DNA of 64,000 nt from Streptomyces cavernicola (GCF_029968035.1 NZ_JASCIQ010000002.1:124001-188000), one strand, 5' to 3'. Counted from the stretch's first letter, positions 1 to 7,766 are shown. Program-made: numbers and translations. Notes: generated from the sequence alone by a model not told the origin.

Positions 1-207
1 CGGGGCGCTGCAGGTGTCGAAGGCCCAGCCCTTGTAGGTGCGCGGCGCCGCCCGCTTGTCGGGGGCGGCCGCGGCAGCGCGGGCTCCGTCCGCCGGCGCC
101 GCGCCCGACCCGGCGTCCGTCCCCCGGGCGACGGTCGGCGGCGCGGCGAGCGTGAGCAGCCCGAGCACCGTGAGGACAAGTCCAACGATCGGCTTTTTGC
201 GGTCCAT
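1..207 (-). CDS. Secreted DUF1906-type protein, N-terminal part (runs off the window)
   Basis: The reverse strand opens with ATG at 207 (MDRKKPIVG), a short basic start and a hydrophobic stretch (LVLTVLGLLTLAAPP), which together look like a Sec signal peptide. An Ala/Pro-rich linker follows, then YKGWAFDTCSAP at the window edge. The GxxFDTCxAP pattern opens the DUF1906 glycoside-hydrolase-like fold found in many exported actinobacterial proteins. Only about 69 residues are visible, so catalytic residues cannot be judged. Family assignment is inference from this short motif. Confidence 0.55.
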   Translation of the reverse strand, partial: MDRKKPIVGLVLTVLGLLTLAAPPTVARGTDAGSGAAPADGARAAAAAPDKRAAPRTYKGWAFDTCSAP

Positions 208-269
208 ACGGCGAGTCAAAAGGCCCGTCCGCCGTGCGCGCCGAGGACACGCGCACGGCGCCGCAGACT

Positions 270-1436
270 TCAGCCGTCCGCTGCGAGCAGCAGCCCCGAA
301 GTGGGCACTCCCGTACCGGCCGTGACGAGGACTCGGGAGGCGCCGGCGATCTGGTTGACGGCGCTTCCGCGCACCTGCCGTACGCCCTCCGCGATGCCGT
401 TCATGCCGTGCAGATACGCCTCGCCGAGCTGCCCGCCGTGGGTGTTCAGGGGCAGCGCCTCCTCGGCGACGAAGTCGGCGGCCTCGCCCGGCTTGCAGAA
501 GCCGAACTCCTCCAGCTGCATGAGGACGAACGGGGTGAAGTGGTCGTAGAGGATGCCGACGTCGATCTCGGCCGGGGTGAGGCCCGAGCTGCGCCACAAC
601 TGCCGTGCCACGACGGAGGTTTCGGGCAGTCCGGTGAGGTCGTCGCGGTAGAAGCTGGTCATCTGCTCCTGCGCCCGGCCCGCGCCCTGGGCTGCGGCCG
701 TGATCACCGCCGGTTTCTGTCGCAGATCACGGGCGCGCTCCGCGCTCGTCACGACGATCGCCTGGCCGCCGTCGGTCTCCTGGCAGCAGTCGAGCAGCCG
801 CAGCGGCTCCACGATCCAGCGCGAGGCGGCGTGGTCGGCGAGCGTGATGGGCTTGCCGTGGAAGTAGGCCGCCGGGTTGGTCGCCGCGTACTTCCGGTCG
901 GTGACCGCGACATGGCCGAAGGCCTCGGGGCCGAGCCCGTACGTGTGCAGATAGCGCTGGGCGGCCATCGCGACCCAGGAGGCCGGGGTGAGCAGTCCGA
1001 ACGGCAGGGCCCAGCCGAGCGCCGCGCCCTCGGCGGAGGGCTCGCGGTGCTGCACCCCGGAGCCGAAGCGGCGGCCGGAGCGCTCGTTGAACGCCCGGTA
1101 GCAGACGACGACTTCGGCCACTCCGCTCGCCACCGCGAGGGCCGCCTGCTGGACGGTCGCGCAGGCCGCTCCGCCGCCGTAGTGGATGCGCGAGAAGAAG
1201 GACAGCTCGCCGATGCCCGCCGCCTGCGCGACGGTGATCTCGGGGCTGGTGTCCATCGTGAACGTGACCATGCCGTCGACGTCGGCGGGGGAGAGGCCCG
1301 CGTCGTCGAGCGCGGCGTGCACCGCTTCGACGGCGAGCTTCAGTTCGCTGCGCCCGGAGTCCTTGGAGAACTCGGTCGCGCCGATGCCCGCGATGGCCGC
1401 CTTGCCGCCGAGGCTGTCCCTGTTCCGTACGCTCAT
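270..1436 (-). CDS. Thiolase-like lipid-transfer protein (Ltp2-type aldol-lyase)
   Basis: This is a 388-residue thiolase-superfamily protein of the lipid-transfer/SCP-x thiolase branch. The N-terminus carries the family pattern IAGIGATEFSKDSGRSE. The usual nucleophile region reads HYGGGAACATVQQAA, which is typical of Ltp-type proteins rather than beta-ketothiolases. It is the last gene of a five-gene minus-strand operon, and its ATG overlaps the stop of the MaoC hydratase by 4 bases. In mycobacteria Ltp2 pairs with the DUF35 domain of ChsH2 to cleave a 17-hydroxy side-chain CoA by a retro-aldol reaction. The same pairing is implied here by the ChsH2-like gene two genes upstream. The true substrate (sterol, hopanoid or polyketide acid) is not shown by the sequence. 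Confidence 0.82.
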   Translation of the reverse strand: MSVRNRDSLGGKAAIAGIGATEFSKDSGRSELKLAVEAVHAALDDAGLSPADVDGMVTFTMDTSPEITVAQAAGIGELSFFSRIHYGGGAACATVQQAALAVASGVAEVVVCYRAFNERSGRRFGSGVQHREPSAEGAALGWALPFGLLTPASWVAMAAQRYLHTYGLGPEAFGHVAVTDRKYAATNPAAYFHGKPITLADHAASRWIVEPLRLLDCCQETDGGQAIVVTSAERARDLRQKPAVITAAAQGAGRAQEQMTSFYRDDLTGLPETSVVARQLWRSSGLTPAEIDVGILYDHFTPFVLMQLEEFGFCKPGEAADFVAEEALPLNTHGGQLGEAYLHGMNGIAEGVRQVRGSAVNQIAGASRVLVTAGTGVPTSGLLLAADG

Positions 1437-1837
1437 GCGCCCGCCTCCTCGGCAAGTGCCACGGTGACGGTGCCGGTGACGTGCTTGCCGAGGCCGTTCG
1501 CGCCGACCACGTCCACACGCGCCGTGCCGCCCTCCACCTCGGCGACCGTGCCCGTCAACACCATCGTGTCGCCCGGGTAGTTGGGCGCGCCGAGCCGGAT
1601 CTTCACCTTCCGCAGGACGGCCTCCGGGCCGAAGCAGTCGGTGACGTACCGTCCGACCAGGCCGTTGGTGGTCAGGATGTTCATGAAGATGTCAGGGGAG
1701 CCCTTCTCCTTCGCGAGCTCCGCGTCGTGGTGCACGTCCTGGTAGTCGCGCGAGGCGAGCGCCCCGGCGACGATCAGGGTGCGGGTCACCGGGATCTCCA
1801 GGGGCGGCAACGCCTCCCCTGCCCTGAGGTGTGTCAT
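1433..1837 (-). CDS. MaoC-family enoyl-CoA hydratase (ChsH1-like)
   Basis: This is a 134-residue single hot-dog protein starting MTHLRAGEALPPLEIP. The segment DYQDVHHDAELAKEKGSPDIFMN contains the Asp...His hydratase dyad (D-x4-H, near residues 35-40) that defines R-specific MaoC hydratases. It is half the length of a full double-hot-dog hydratase, as in ChsH1, which works as a heterotetramer with ChsH2. Its ATG overlaps the preceding acyl-CoA dehydrogenase stop by 4 bases and its own stop overlaps the thiolase start, so the genes are translationally coupled. Function is inferred from operon composition and family. Confidence 0.8.
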   Translation of the reverse strand: MTHLRAGEALPPLEIPVTRTLIVAGALASRDYQDVHHDAELAKEKGSPDIFMNILTTNGLVGRYVTDCFGPEAVLRKVKIRLGAPNYPGDTMVLTGTVAEVEGGTARVDVVGANGLGKHVTGTVTVALAEEAGA

Positions 1838-2883
1838 GAGCGCTCCCCCTCCTCGATCGCGTCGTCCCCGTGCGCTATCAACTCCCCCAGATCCGCGAGG
1901 AGTTCGGCCCCGCCGCCGAGGTAGGCGTCCAGCTGCCGCCCCCACAGGAAGTGCCGGTGCACCGGGTGGTCCAGGTCCGCGCCCGTGCCGCCGTGCAGAT
2001 GCTGGCCCGCGTGCACGACCCGGCGGCCGCCCTCCGAGGCCCACCAGGCGGTGGTCAGGGACGCGGCCCGGTGGTCGAGCCCCTCGTCCCTGCGCCAGGC
2101 CGCCTCGTACGCGGTGACCCGGATCGCCTCGATGTCCATGTACGCGTCGGCCGCCCGCAACAGCACGGCCTGCTTGGCGGCGAGCGGCTTGCCGAACTGC
2201 TCGCGCGTCGAGGTGTGTTCGACGGCGCGGGCCAGGGAACCGGCGCACACCCCGGCCTGCAGTCCGGCGAACGCGGTGCGCGCCGTCGCGAGCACGTCGT
2301 CGTACGCCCCCGCGCCGCCGAGCCGCTCGCCCGGGGTCGCGTCGAGGACGAGACGGCCCGCGGACCAGGGCGCGGTCAGCTCGACCGGCTGCACCTCGGC
2401 GTCCTCGGTGCGCACCAGCCAGAGCCCGTGGTCGGCCGCAGCCACCAGGACGTACGTGGCGTCGCGCAGCCAGGGCACCCAGGCGACGGCACCGGTGAGC
2501 CGCCCCTCCGCGTCCGCGCGTACGCCCGGCTGGGCCGGGAACGCGCCGGTCGCCACCTCCGTGCCGTCCTCCAGGGCGGGCAGGAGGCGCTCGCGCTGTT
2601 CGGCGGTCCCGTGCGAGGCGACGGCGAGCAGGCCGTACGCGCCGGAGGCCGCGAAGGGCACCTGCGCGGTGCGCCGGCCCTGCTCCTCCAGGAGCAGGAC
2701 GAGGCCGAGCAGCCCGGTCTCGCGCACCGCGCCGCCGAGTCCGGCCGCGCACAGCTCCTTCCACAGCTCCCGGTCGCTGTCCGCGCCGAGTGCGCCGAGC
2801 CGCTCCGGCGTCGACAGGTCCGTGAAGATCCGCGCCGCGAGCTCCAGGGCCGCGGACTGTTCCTCGGTGGGCGTGAAGTCCAT
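1834..2883 (-). CDS. Acyl-CoA dehydrogenase-like subunit (ChsE1/FadE28-like)
   Basis: This 349-residue protein starts MDFTPTEEQSAALELAARIF and keeps the helical N- and C-terminal acyl-CoA dehydrogenase domains, including the late TREQFGKPLAAKQA segment. The central region is shortened, and no Glu is visible at the helix-G catalytic-base position (the segment reads ATARTAFAGLQAG). In the mycobacterial ChsE1-ChsE2 alpha2beta2 enzymes one subunit is short and lacks the base, and this gene fits that role. Its start overlaps the MaoC/OB-fold stop by one base (TGATG). It likely forms an obligate complex with the 390-residue dehydrogenase at the head of the operon. Confidence 0.82.
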   Translation of the reverse strand: MDFTPTEEQSAALELAARIFTDLSTPERLGALGADSDRELWKELCAAGLGGAVRETGLLGLVLLLEEQGRRTAQVPFAASGAYGLLAVASHGTAEQRERLLPALEDGTEVATGAFPAQPGVRADAEGRLTGAVAWVPWLRDATYVLVAAADHGLWLVRTEDAEVQPVELTAPWSAGRLVLDATPGERLGGAGAYDDVLATARTAFAGLQAGVCAGSLARAVEHTSTREQFGKPLAAKQAVLLRAADAYMDIEAIRVTAYEAAWRRDEGLDHRAASLTTAWWASEGGRRVVHAGQHLHGGTGADLDHPVHRHFLWGRQLDAYLGGGAELLADLGELIAHGDDAIEEGERS

Positions 2884-3887
2884 CAGGCGATGCTCCCTGG
2901 GACGGCCCGGAAGACCGGGAGGACCAGCTCCTCGTCCACCTGCTGGAACTCGACCCTGACCGGCATCCCGATGCGCACCTCGTCCGTCGGCGTCCCGACG
3001 ACGTTGCTGATCATCCGTACCCCTTCGGCGAGTTCGACGAGCCCCACCGCGTACGGCGGGTCGAAGGCGGGGAAGGGCGGGTGGTGCATGACCACGTACG
3101 AGTAGACCGTGCCCTCGCCGCTCGCCTCGACGGTGTCCCAGTGCTCCGAGCCGCAGCCGTTGCACCCCGGCAGCCAGGGGAAGCGCAGGGTTGCGCAGTC
3201 GGTGCAGCGCTGGACGAGGAGCCTGCGCTGCTCGACGCCCGCCCAGAAGCCGGCGTTGTCCCGGTTGATCACCGGGCGGGGCCGGGTGCGCTGGGGCTGC
3301 TTGCCGCGCGGTCTGCGCTGCGCGGGTGCGTACTTGAGGATCCGGAACCGGTGCGTCCCGGCCGGTTCGCCGTTCGCTTGGACGTCCATCCGCGTCGTCA
3401 CGAAGTGCCCCGTACCCAGTTTGGTGGTCTTCTGCGCCGAGACGGACTCGATCACCGCGTCGAAGGTGATCGCGTCCCCCGGCCGCAGCGGGCGCAGGTA
3501 CTCCTGCTCGCAGTCGGTGGCCACGACCGAGGTGAACCCGGCGCCGTCGAGCAGCCCGAACAGCGCGTCGTACGCCGCCGAGCGGCCCGCGCCGCCGTGC
3601 CCGGAGAGCCCGCCCATCGTCCAGGCCTGCAGCATCGTCGGCGGAGCGACGGCGTCCGGTCCTTCGTACGCCGGATTCGCGTCGCCCATCGCCTCGCACC
3701 AGTGCCGGATCATCGGCTCGTTCACCGGGTCCTTGCCGACGCCGGCCTCGGCTGCGGGCCTGCCCTCGTACGTCTTCAACTCCCGCAGGAACGGGGTGAG
3801 TTCCCGCTCCTCGGCGGCATCGGTGGACTGCCCGGCGCTCGGCGAACTCTGCGCGCCCTCCGCCCGTATCTCGCGCGTCCCGCTCAC
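2883..3887 (-). CDS. MaoC N-terminal domain / DUF35 OB-fold protein (ChsH2-like)
   Basis: A two-domain protein of 334 residues. Residues about 25-175 form a FAS1-type MaoC N-terminal hot dog (EPMIRHWCEAMGDANPAYEG, LRPLRPGDAITF). Residues about 200-330 form a DUF35 unit with a rubredoxin-like zinc finger (CTDC...CNGC) and an OB fold (GTVYSYVVMHHPPFPAF). The GTG start at 3887 is preferred over longer in-frame options because it overlaps the upstream stop by 4 bases (GTGA). ChsH2 in mycobacteria joins the hydratase (with ChsH1) to the aldolase (with Ltp2), and this gene sits between the same partners. Substrate unknown. Confidence 0.82.
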   Translation of the reverse strand: MSGTREIRAEGAQSSPSAGQSTDAAEERELTPFLRELKTYEGRPAAEAGVGKDPVNEPMIRHWCEAMGDANPAYEGPDAVAPPTMLQAWTMGGLSGHGGAGRSAAYDALFGLLDGAGFTSVVATDCEQEYLRPLRPGDAITFDAVIESVSAQKTTKLGTGHFVTTRMDVQANGEPAGTHRFRILKYAPAQRRPRGKQPQRTRPRPVINRDNAGFWAGVEQRRLLVQRCTDCATLRFPWLPGCNGCGSEHWDTVEASGEGTVYSYVVMHHPPFPAFDPPYAVGLVELAEGVRMISNVVGTPTDEVRIGMPVRVEFQQVDEELVLPVFRAVPGSIA

Positions 3888-5056
3888 CGGCGCACCTTCC
3901 TCATGCCGAGCCGCATCGTCGCGACGATCTCCCGCTGCACCTCGCTCACCCCGCCCCCGAAGGTGTTGATCTGCGCCGCCCGGTTCATCCGCTCCAGCTC
4001 GCCGTCCCCGTCCCGCCCGATCCCGTACGCACCGGGCGATCCGGCCCGTACGAGACCGGCGTCGCCGACGATCTCCTGGCACATCCGGTACACCTCGACC
4101 GCCGACTCGGTGCCCGCGAACTTCACGCCGCTGGCGTCGCCGGGCGCGAGCCGCCCGGCGCCGACGTCGCCGACCAGGCGCCAGTTGAGCAGCCGGGTCG
4201 CGGCGAGCCGCGCGTGCACCTCGGCGAGGCGGGCGCGCACCCAGGGCGTCTCGGCGGGACGCCGGCCGGTGACCGGGTCGGGGGTGCGGGCGAAGGCGAG
4301 CGCGCTCGCGTAGCAGTCCTCGGCCTGCATGCCGATCGCCGCGAGGGCGACGCGCTCGTGGTTGAGCTGGTTGGTGATCAGGCCCCAGCCGCCGTTCTCC
4401 TCGCCCACCAGGTTCGAGACCGGCACCCGGATCGAGTCGTAGTAGGTGGCGGTCGTGGTCAGCCCGCCCACCGTCTCGATCGGCGTCCAGGAGAACCCGG
4501 GCGCGTCCGTCGGCACCAGGATGATCGAGATGCCCTGGTGCTTGGGCGCCTCGGGGTCGGTACGGCAGGCCAGCCAGATCCAGTCCGCCTGCTGGGCGTT
4601 GGACGTGAAGATCTTCTGCCCGTCGATCGCCCAGTCATTGCCCTTCCGCACAGCCCGGGTGCGCAAGGAGGCCAGGTCCGTGCCGGCGGACGGCTCGCTG
4701 TACCCGATCGCGAAGACCAGCTCGCCGCTGAGGATCCGCGGCAGGAAGTACGCCTTCTGCTCCTCGGTCCCGTACTTCATCAGGGTCGGCCCGACGGTGT
4801 TCAGGGTGACCATCGAGACGGGCGCGCCCGCACGGTACGCCTCGTCGAAGAACACGAACTGCTCGTCCGCGCCCCGCCCCTGGCCGCCGTACTCGACGGG
4901 CCAGCCGAGCCCGAGCATCCCGTCGGCCCCGATCCGGCGCAGCACCTCCCGCTGGCCCGGTCCGTCGTCCGGTGGCTCCTTGCCGAGCAACCGGTGGAAG
5001 TACGCGCGGAGTTCGGCGCGCAGCTGCTCCTGGCGGCGGGTGGGGGCGAGGTGCAC
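3884..5056 (-). CDS. Acyl-CoA dehydrogenase, catalytic subunit (ChsE2/FadE29-like)
   Basis: A 390-residue acyl-CoA dehydrogenase with the full fold: GLGWPVEYGGQGRG, the flavin-site segment AIGYSEPSAGTDLASL, and NQLNHERVALAAIG, whose Glu sits where isovaleryl-CoA dehydrogenase and FadE29 place their catalytic base. It heads the five-gene operon and should supply catalysis for the shorter dehydrogenase two genes downstream. GTG at 5056 was chosen because AGGAGGG lies about 6 bases ahead. A longer in-frame reading from 5212 would add a non-homologous Arg/Pro-rich leader and run through the predicted promoter. No steroid-ring genes occur in the window. Confidence 0.85.
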   Translation of the reverse strand: MHLAPTRRQEQLRAELRAYFHRLLGKEPPDDGPGQREVLRRIGADGMLGLGWPVEYGGQGRGADEQFVFFDEAYRAGAPVSMVTLNTVGPTLMKYGTEEQKAYFLPRILSGELVFAIGYSEPSAGTDLASLRTRAVRKGNDWAIDGQKIFTSNAQQADWIWLACRTDPEAPKHQGISIILVPTDAPGFSWTPIETVGGLTTTATYYDSIRVPVSNLVGEENGGWGLITNQLNHERVALAAIGMQAEDCYASALAFARTPDPVTGRRPAETPWVRARLAEVHARLAATRLLNWRLVGDVGAGRLAPGDASGVKFAGTESAVEVYRMCQEIVGDAGLVRAGSPGAYGIGRDGDGELERMNRAAQINTFGGGVSEVQREIVATMRLGMRKVRR

Positions 5057-5143
5057 GGCGTCCCTCCTGGGAGCTCGTACGGATCGGGGGGTCTGGCGGT
5101 GGGGTCTGACAGTGGGTCCGGCGTGGTCTGGCGCTGGAGTTTC

Positions 5144-5176
5144 CTGACTGTCCGTCAGAAAAGACTCCGTTGTCAA
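5144..5176 (-). promoter_or_regulatory. Promoter with TetR-type operator ahead of the side-chain operon
   Basis: On the minus strand a TTGACA -35 (5176-5171) is followed 18 bases later by GACAGT as a possible -10 (5152-5147). A perfect inverted repeat, CTGAC-5 bases-GTCAG (5144-5158), covers that -10. The dyad, about 90 bases ahead of the first dehydrogenase start, resembles operators of TetR-family acyl-CoA regulators. It does not match the KstR or KstR2 consensus. No TetR gene lies in the window, so the regulator would act from elsewhere. Confidence 0.5.
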
Positions 5177-5214
5177 GGTCACGGACGCCTCCCCGGAAGT
5201 GACGCAACACACCG

Positions 5215-5243
5215 GCGCGGCGGCACAGTTCGTGCCGCCGCGC
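5215..5243 (-). terminator. Perfect 12-bp hairpin
   Basis: Arms 5215-5226 and 5232-5243 are perfect complements around a 5-base loop. The hairpin lies downstream of the small secreted protein and upstream of the dehydrogenase operon on the same strand. There is no T-run, as is common for Streptomyces terminators. It probably insulates the operon promoter from readthrough. Confidence 0.6.
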
Positions 5244-5272
5244 GGTGCATGTACCCCCCGCCGCGCGGACCC

Positions 5273-5295
5273 CGCCCTCCCCCCTCTGGAGGGCG
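5273..5295 (-). terminator. 8-bp stem just after the secreted-protein stop
   Basis: CGCCCTCC (5273-5280) pairs with GGAGGGCG (5288-5295) around a 7-base loop, about 22 bases after the stop codon of the small secreted protein. With the hairpin at 5215-5243 it forms a tandem termination region. Confidence 0.5.
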
Positions 5296-5317
5296 CGGCC
5301 CTACGCGGACCGGCGGC

Positions 5318-5629
5318 TCACCAGAGCTGGGCGAAGTTGACGGCGTACGTCTCGTTCGACTGGTCGATGGCCGTGAAGGCGGAGCCGTCCACCTGGGCGT
5401 TGTTGTTCTGGTTGGAGGCGCCGGAACCGGTCGCCACCTGCTGGTTGGTGGCGTTGCTGCCGCCGTTGACCCCTCCGACGCCACTGCCCGTGACGGTCGC
5501 GACGCCGGTGTTCGATCCGTCGCTCGCGAAGCCCCCGTTGTCGGCCTGGGCCACGCCCGTGAAGAGCGCCGCGGCGAGCGGCAGGGCGGCGGCTGCGGCG
5601 AGGACGCGAGCGGTCCGGATGCGTGCCAT
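5318..5629 (-). CDS. Small secreted Asn/Gly-rich protein
   Basis: A 103-residue protein with a clear Sec signal peptide (MARIRTARVLAAAAALPLAA...GVAQA, cleavage near residue 29). The mature chain is about 74 residues, rich in Gly, Asn, Ser and Gln (GSNATNQQ, SNQNNNAQVDG), with no cysteine and a terminal Trp. The low-complexity polar composition suggests a surface or extracellular structural peptide. It lacks the paired cysteines of chaplins and does not resemble rodlins. The start is supported by GGAGGAAT about 6 bases upstream of ATG. Two hairpins follow, so it is probably a single-gene unit. Function unknown. Confidence 0.75.
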   Translation of the reverse strand: MARIRTARVLAAAAALPLAAALFTGVAQADNGGFASDGSNTGVATVTGSGVGGVNGGSNATNQQVATGSGASNQNNNAQVDGSAFTAIDQSNETYAVNFAQLW

Positions 5630-5944
5630 GTGATTCCTCCAAAGAGTCCGGCCGAGTTGTTCGAGCCGGTAAGTGCGCCTGATCCAGGGGCAGTTGGCCG
5701 ACCGCCCCTGCGGTGTTCACGACGTCGCGAGAGCAGAGGTGCCCACCGCACACCCGCCGAACCACCCACGGCGCCGCCTTCCCCCGCAAGCGTGATGACA
5801 AGTCGATAAACCTGCTGAACCCACCGGAATCACCCCGCGCCCGCGGAACCCGGAACCGACCGCGAGTTCCAGGTGCGGCGCACTGCCGGGCGAGCGGGCC
5901 CCGTACCTCGTTCGAGTGGCCCACCCGAAATCCCCCTTCCCTTC

Positions 5945-5962
5945 TTCGAACGTACGTACGAA
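5945..5962. promoter_or_regulatory. 18-bp near-palindrome ahead of the Prim-Pol gene
   Basis: TTCGAACGTACGTACGAA is palindromic at 16 of 18 positions and ends 9 bases before the ATG at 5972, where an operator or the transcription start could lie. The rest of the 342-base divergent gap (5630-5971) holds the ribosome site of the secreted protein on the minus strand. I see no convincing -35/-10 pair in it. Confidence 0.3.
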
Positions 5963-5971
5963 AATGAAGCC

Positions 5972-6859
5972 ATGGCCACCACCGACCGGCACGCCGCCAC
6001 CCTGGCCCTCGCCCATGCCCTGTCCGCCGCAGAGCGTGGGCTCGCCGTCATCCCGCTCTCCCGCACCAAGCTCCCGGCCCTGCGCTCCCCGCACCGCGAC
6101 GAGCCGTGCCCGCCCGCCCCCTGCCACGGCGAGTGCGGCCGCCCCGGCCACGGGGTGTACGACGCGACGACCGACCCGGCCCGCATCCGCGAGCTCTTCA
6201 CCGCCGCCCCCTGGGCCACGGGGTACGGCATCGCGTGCGGCCTGCCCCCGCACCACCTCATCGGCATCGACCTGGACGACAAGCCGGGCCCCGAGGGGCC
6301 GGACTGCTCGGCGACGCTGCGCGAGCTCGCCCTGCGGCACCTCTTCTCCATCCCGGACACGGTGGTCGTCCTCACCCCGAGCGGCGGCCGCCACCTGTGG
6401 CTCTCCGGCCCGCCCGACGTGGTCGTCCCCAACTCCGCGAGCCGCCTCGCCCCCGGCATCGACGTCCGGGGCGCCGGCGGCTATCTCGTCGGCCCCGGCT
6501 CCCGCACCGAGCACGGGGTCTACGGCACGGAACCGGGCACGGCCCACCTCGCGCCCGCCCGCTGCCCGCGCGCCCTGCTCCGCCTGCTCACACCCCCGCC
6601 CCGCGGCCGCACGCGCCCTGCGCCGGGCAGCTCGTCGGGCTCCGCCCAGGGGGAGGGCCTGGTCCAGTTCGTCCTCGGCGCCCGCGCCGGCCAGCGCAAC
6701 ACCCGCCTCTTCTGGGCCGCCTGCCGCGCCTACGAATCCGGCCTCGGCGAAACCCTCGCCCCCCGCCTCACCACAGCAGCCACCCAAACAGGCCTCCCGG
6801 CCCACGAGGCCCGAGCAACGATCGCCTCGGCGGCACGGGCGATCGGCAACCGCGGATAA
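5972..6859 (+). CDS. Bifunctional DNA primase/polymerase (Prim-Pol) domain protein
   Basis: A 295-residue protein with a Prim-Pol (D5-N type) domain over roughly residues 10-200. Visible family features are GLAVIPLSRTKLPAL near the N-terminus, GYGIACGLPPHHLIGIDLD with the metal-binding Asp pair, VVLTPSGGRHLWL and GIDVRGAGGYLVGPGS. No helicase domain follows, so this is a stand-alone Prim-Pol of the kind found in integrative plasmids and scattered through Streptomyces chromosomes. ATG at 5972 keeps the conserved N-terminus; longer in-frame readings cross the near-palindrome. The C-terminal segment (LGARAGQRNTRLFWAACRAYES) is the usual tail helix of these proteins. A second such protein lies at 13874-14539. 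Confidence 0.8.
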   Translation: MATTDRHAATLALAHALSAAERGLAVIPLSRTKLPALRSPHRDEPCPPAPCHGECGRPGHGVYDATTDPARIRELFTAAPWATGYGIACGLPPHHLIGIDLDDKPGPEGPDCSATLRELALRHLFSIPDTVVVLTPSGGRHLWLSGPPDVVVPNSASRLAPGIDVRGAGGYLVGPGSRTEHGVYGTEPGTAHLAPARCPRALLRLLTPPPRGRTRPAPGSSSGSAQGEGLVQFVLGARAGQRNTRLFWAACRAYESGLGETLAPRLTTAATQTGLPAHEARATIASAARAIGNRG

Positions 6860-6872
6860 CGGCTGCCGCTCC

Positions 6873-6947
6873 ATGCCCGAATCACCGCACTACAAGGCCT
6901 GCATCCGCTGGGAAGCGGAACGCGACCGTCGACGAGGCATCAACTGA
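6873..6947 (+). CDS. Possible 24-residue peptide
   Basis: An ATG-initiated frame (MPESPHYKACIRW...RRGIN) begins 13 bases after the Prim-Pol stop and ends 15 bases before the restriction gene start. It is strongly basic and contains one Cys. No good ribosome site is visible. It may be a real micro-gene or the remnant of a longer gene; I do not recognise it. Confidence 0.2.
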   Translation: MPESPHYKACIRWEAERDRRRGIN

Positions 6948-6962
6948 CCGTAGTCTCAGCCC

Positions 6963-7766
6963 ATGAACAGCGACCGTGAGCGGGTAACGAAGGAGATCAC
7001 CAGTGGGCTTAACCACCTGTCGATGCGACAACTTGAGACCGTGGCATCAATGGTCAAGAGCCTCAACATACCCGTCCAGTTCATCCCGGGTTCAAGCGCA
7101 GACATCGTGGATGAGGCGTTTGCCGAGGAGATGTCCAATCTTCTCAGCCTCCACCACTCAAATCACGAGGCACCACTCAACAAGAAACCATTTGAGTACG
7201 CGATGAAGCGTTGCCTGATTACCCAAGGGCACAACGAGGCTGATCTCAACCCGGCGCCTGGTGAGTCCGCTTATGACGTCTTCGGAAACGGCGAGCGATG
7301 GTCACTGAAGACGGAAGCCGCCAAGGGGCTGAGCGCTACACAGATCAAGATCGAAAAGTTCTCCGAGGCTCGTTGGGTGCGCGAAGCGACGACGGCCGAC
7401 CTCTGTGCAGCAGAGGTTCGTCAACGCCTCCCCCGACATATGGACGGGTACGACCGCATCCTGATCCTGCGCGCGGAGACTCGCCCTGACCGCTTTGTCT
7501 ACACCTTGGAGGAGGTGCCGAAAAAGGTCCTGCTCGACTGCTTCACTTCAGCCACCCCTGAGATGTTCACAAAGAAGAACCGTGGCGGAAAGCCAGGGAT
7601 CAGCTTCGGCTCGGACTTCCCACACCCGACGAACGGGGACAAGGTTTTCAGGATGCTTCTGGATTCCAGCGTCGAGAAAGTTCGGCTCTGGTACCAGACG
7701 AAGTACTGCATTAACCATGGCTCTTGGGTGGTACTCAAGCCCGACAGTGACGATCTGCCCCGGTGA
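6963..7766 (+). CDS. SmaI-family type II restriction endonuclease, orphan
   Basis: A 267-residue protein resembling SmaI of Serratia along its length, from memory of that sequence. Shared blocks are the core LKTEAAK (residues 115-121) preceded by Asp105 (AYDVF), the segment YDRILILR...YTLEEVPKKVLLD, and the C-terminal CINHGSW. These fit a PD-(D/E)xK nuclease with the Asp and LKTE region at the active site. SmaI is about 247 residues, so length agrees. Base composition is unlike the neighbours: the 60 bases at 7021-7080 are 53% GC, and rare codons such as ATA occur, which indicates recent transfer. No methyltransferase lies beside it, and the gene itself contains CCCGGG at 7085-7090. Specificity cannot be read from sequence, so it may be inactive, protected elsewhere, or specific for another site. 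Confidence 0.82.
   Translation: MNSDRERVTKEITSGLNHLSMRQLETVASMVKSLNIPVQFIPGSSADIVDEAFAEEMSNLLSLHHSNHEAPLNKKPFEYAMKRCLITQGHNEADLNPAPGESAYDVFGNGERWSLKTEAAKGLSATQIKIEKFSEARWVREATTADLCAAEVRQRLPRHMDGYDRILILRAETRPDRFVYTLEEVPKKVLLDCFTSATPEMFTKKNRGGKPGISFGSDFPHPTNGDKVFRMLLDSSVEKVRLWYQTKYCINHGSWVVLKPDSDDLPR

Noticed and set aside
234..1580. A 448-codon open frame on the plus strand over the thiolase gene
   Set aside because: It is antisense to a clearly homologous thiolase-like gene, has repetitive Arg/Gly/Ala composition and no domain. In high-GC DNA such shadows are common.
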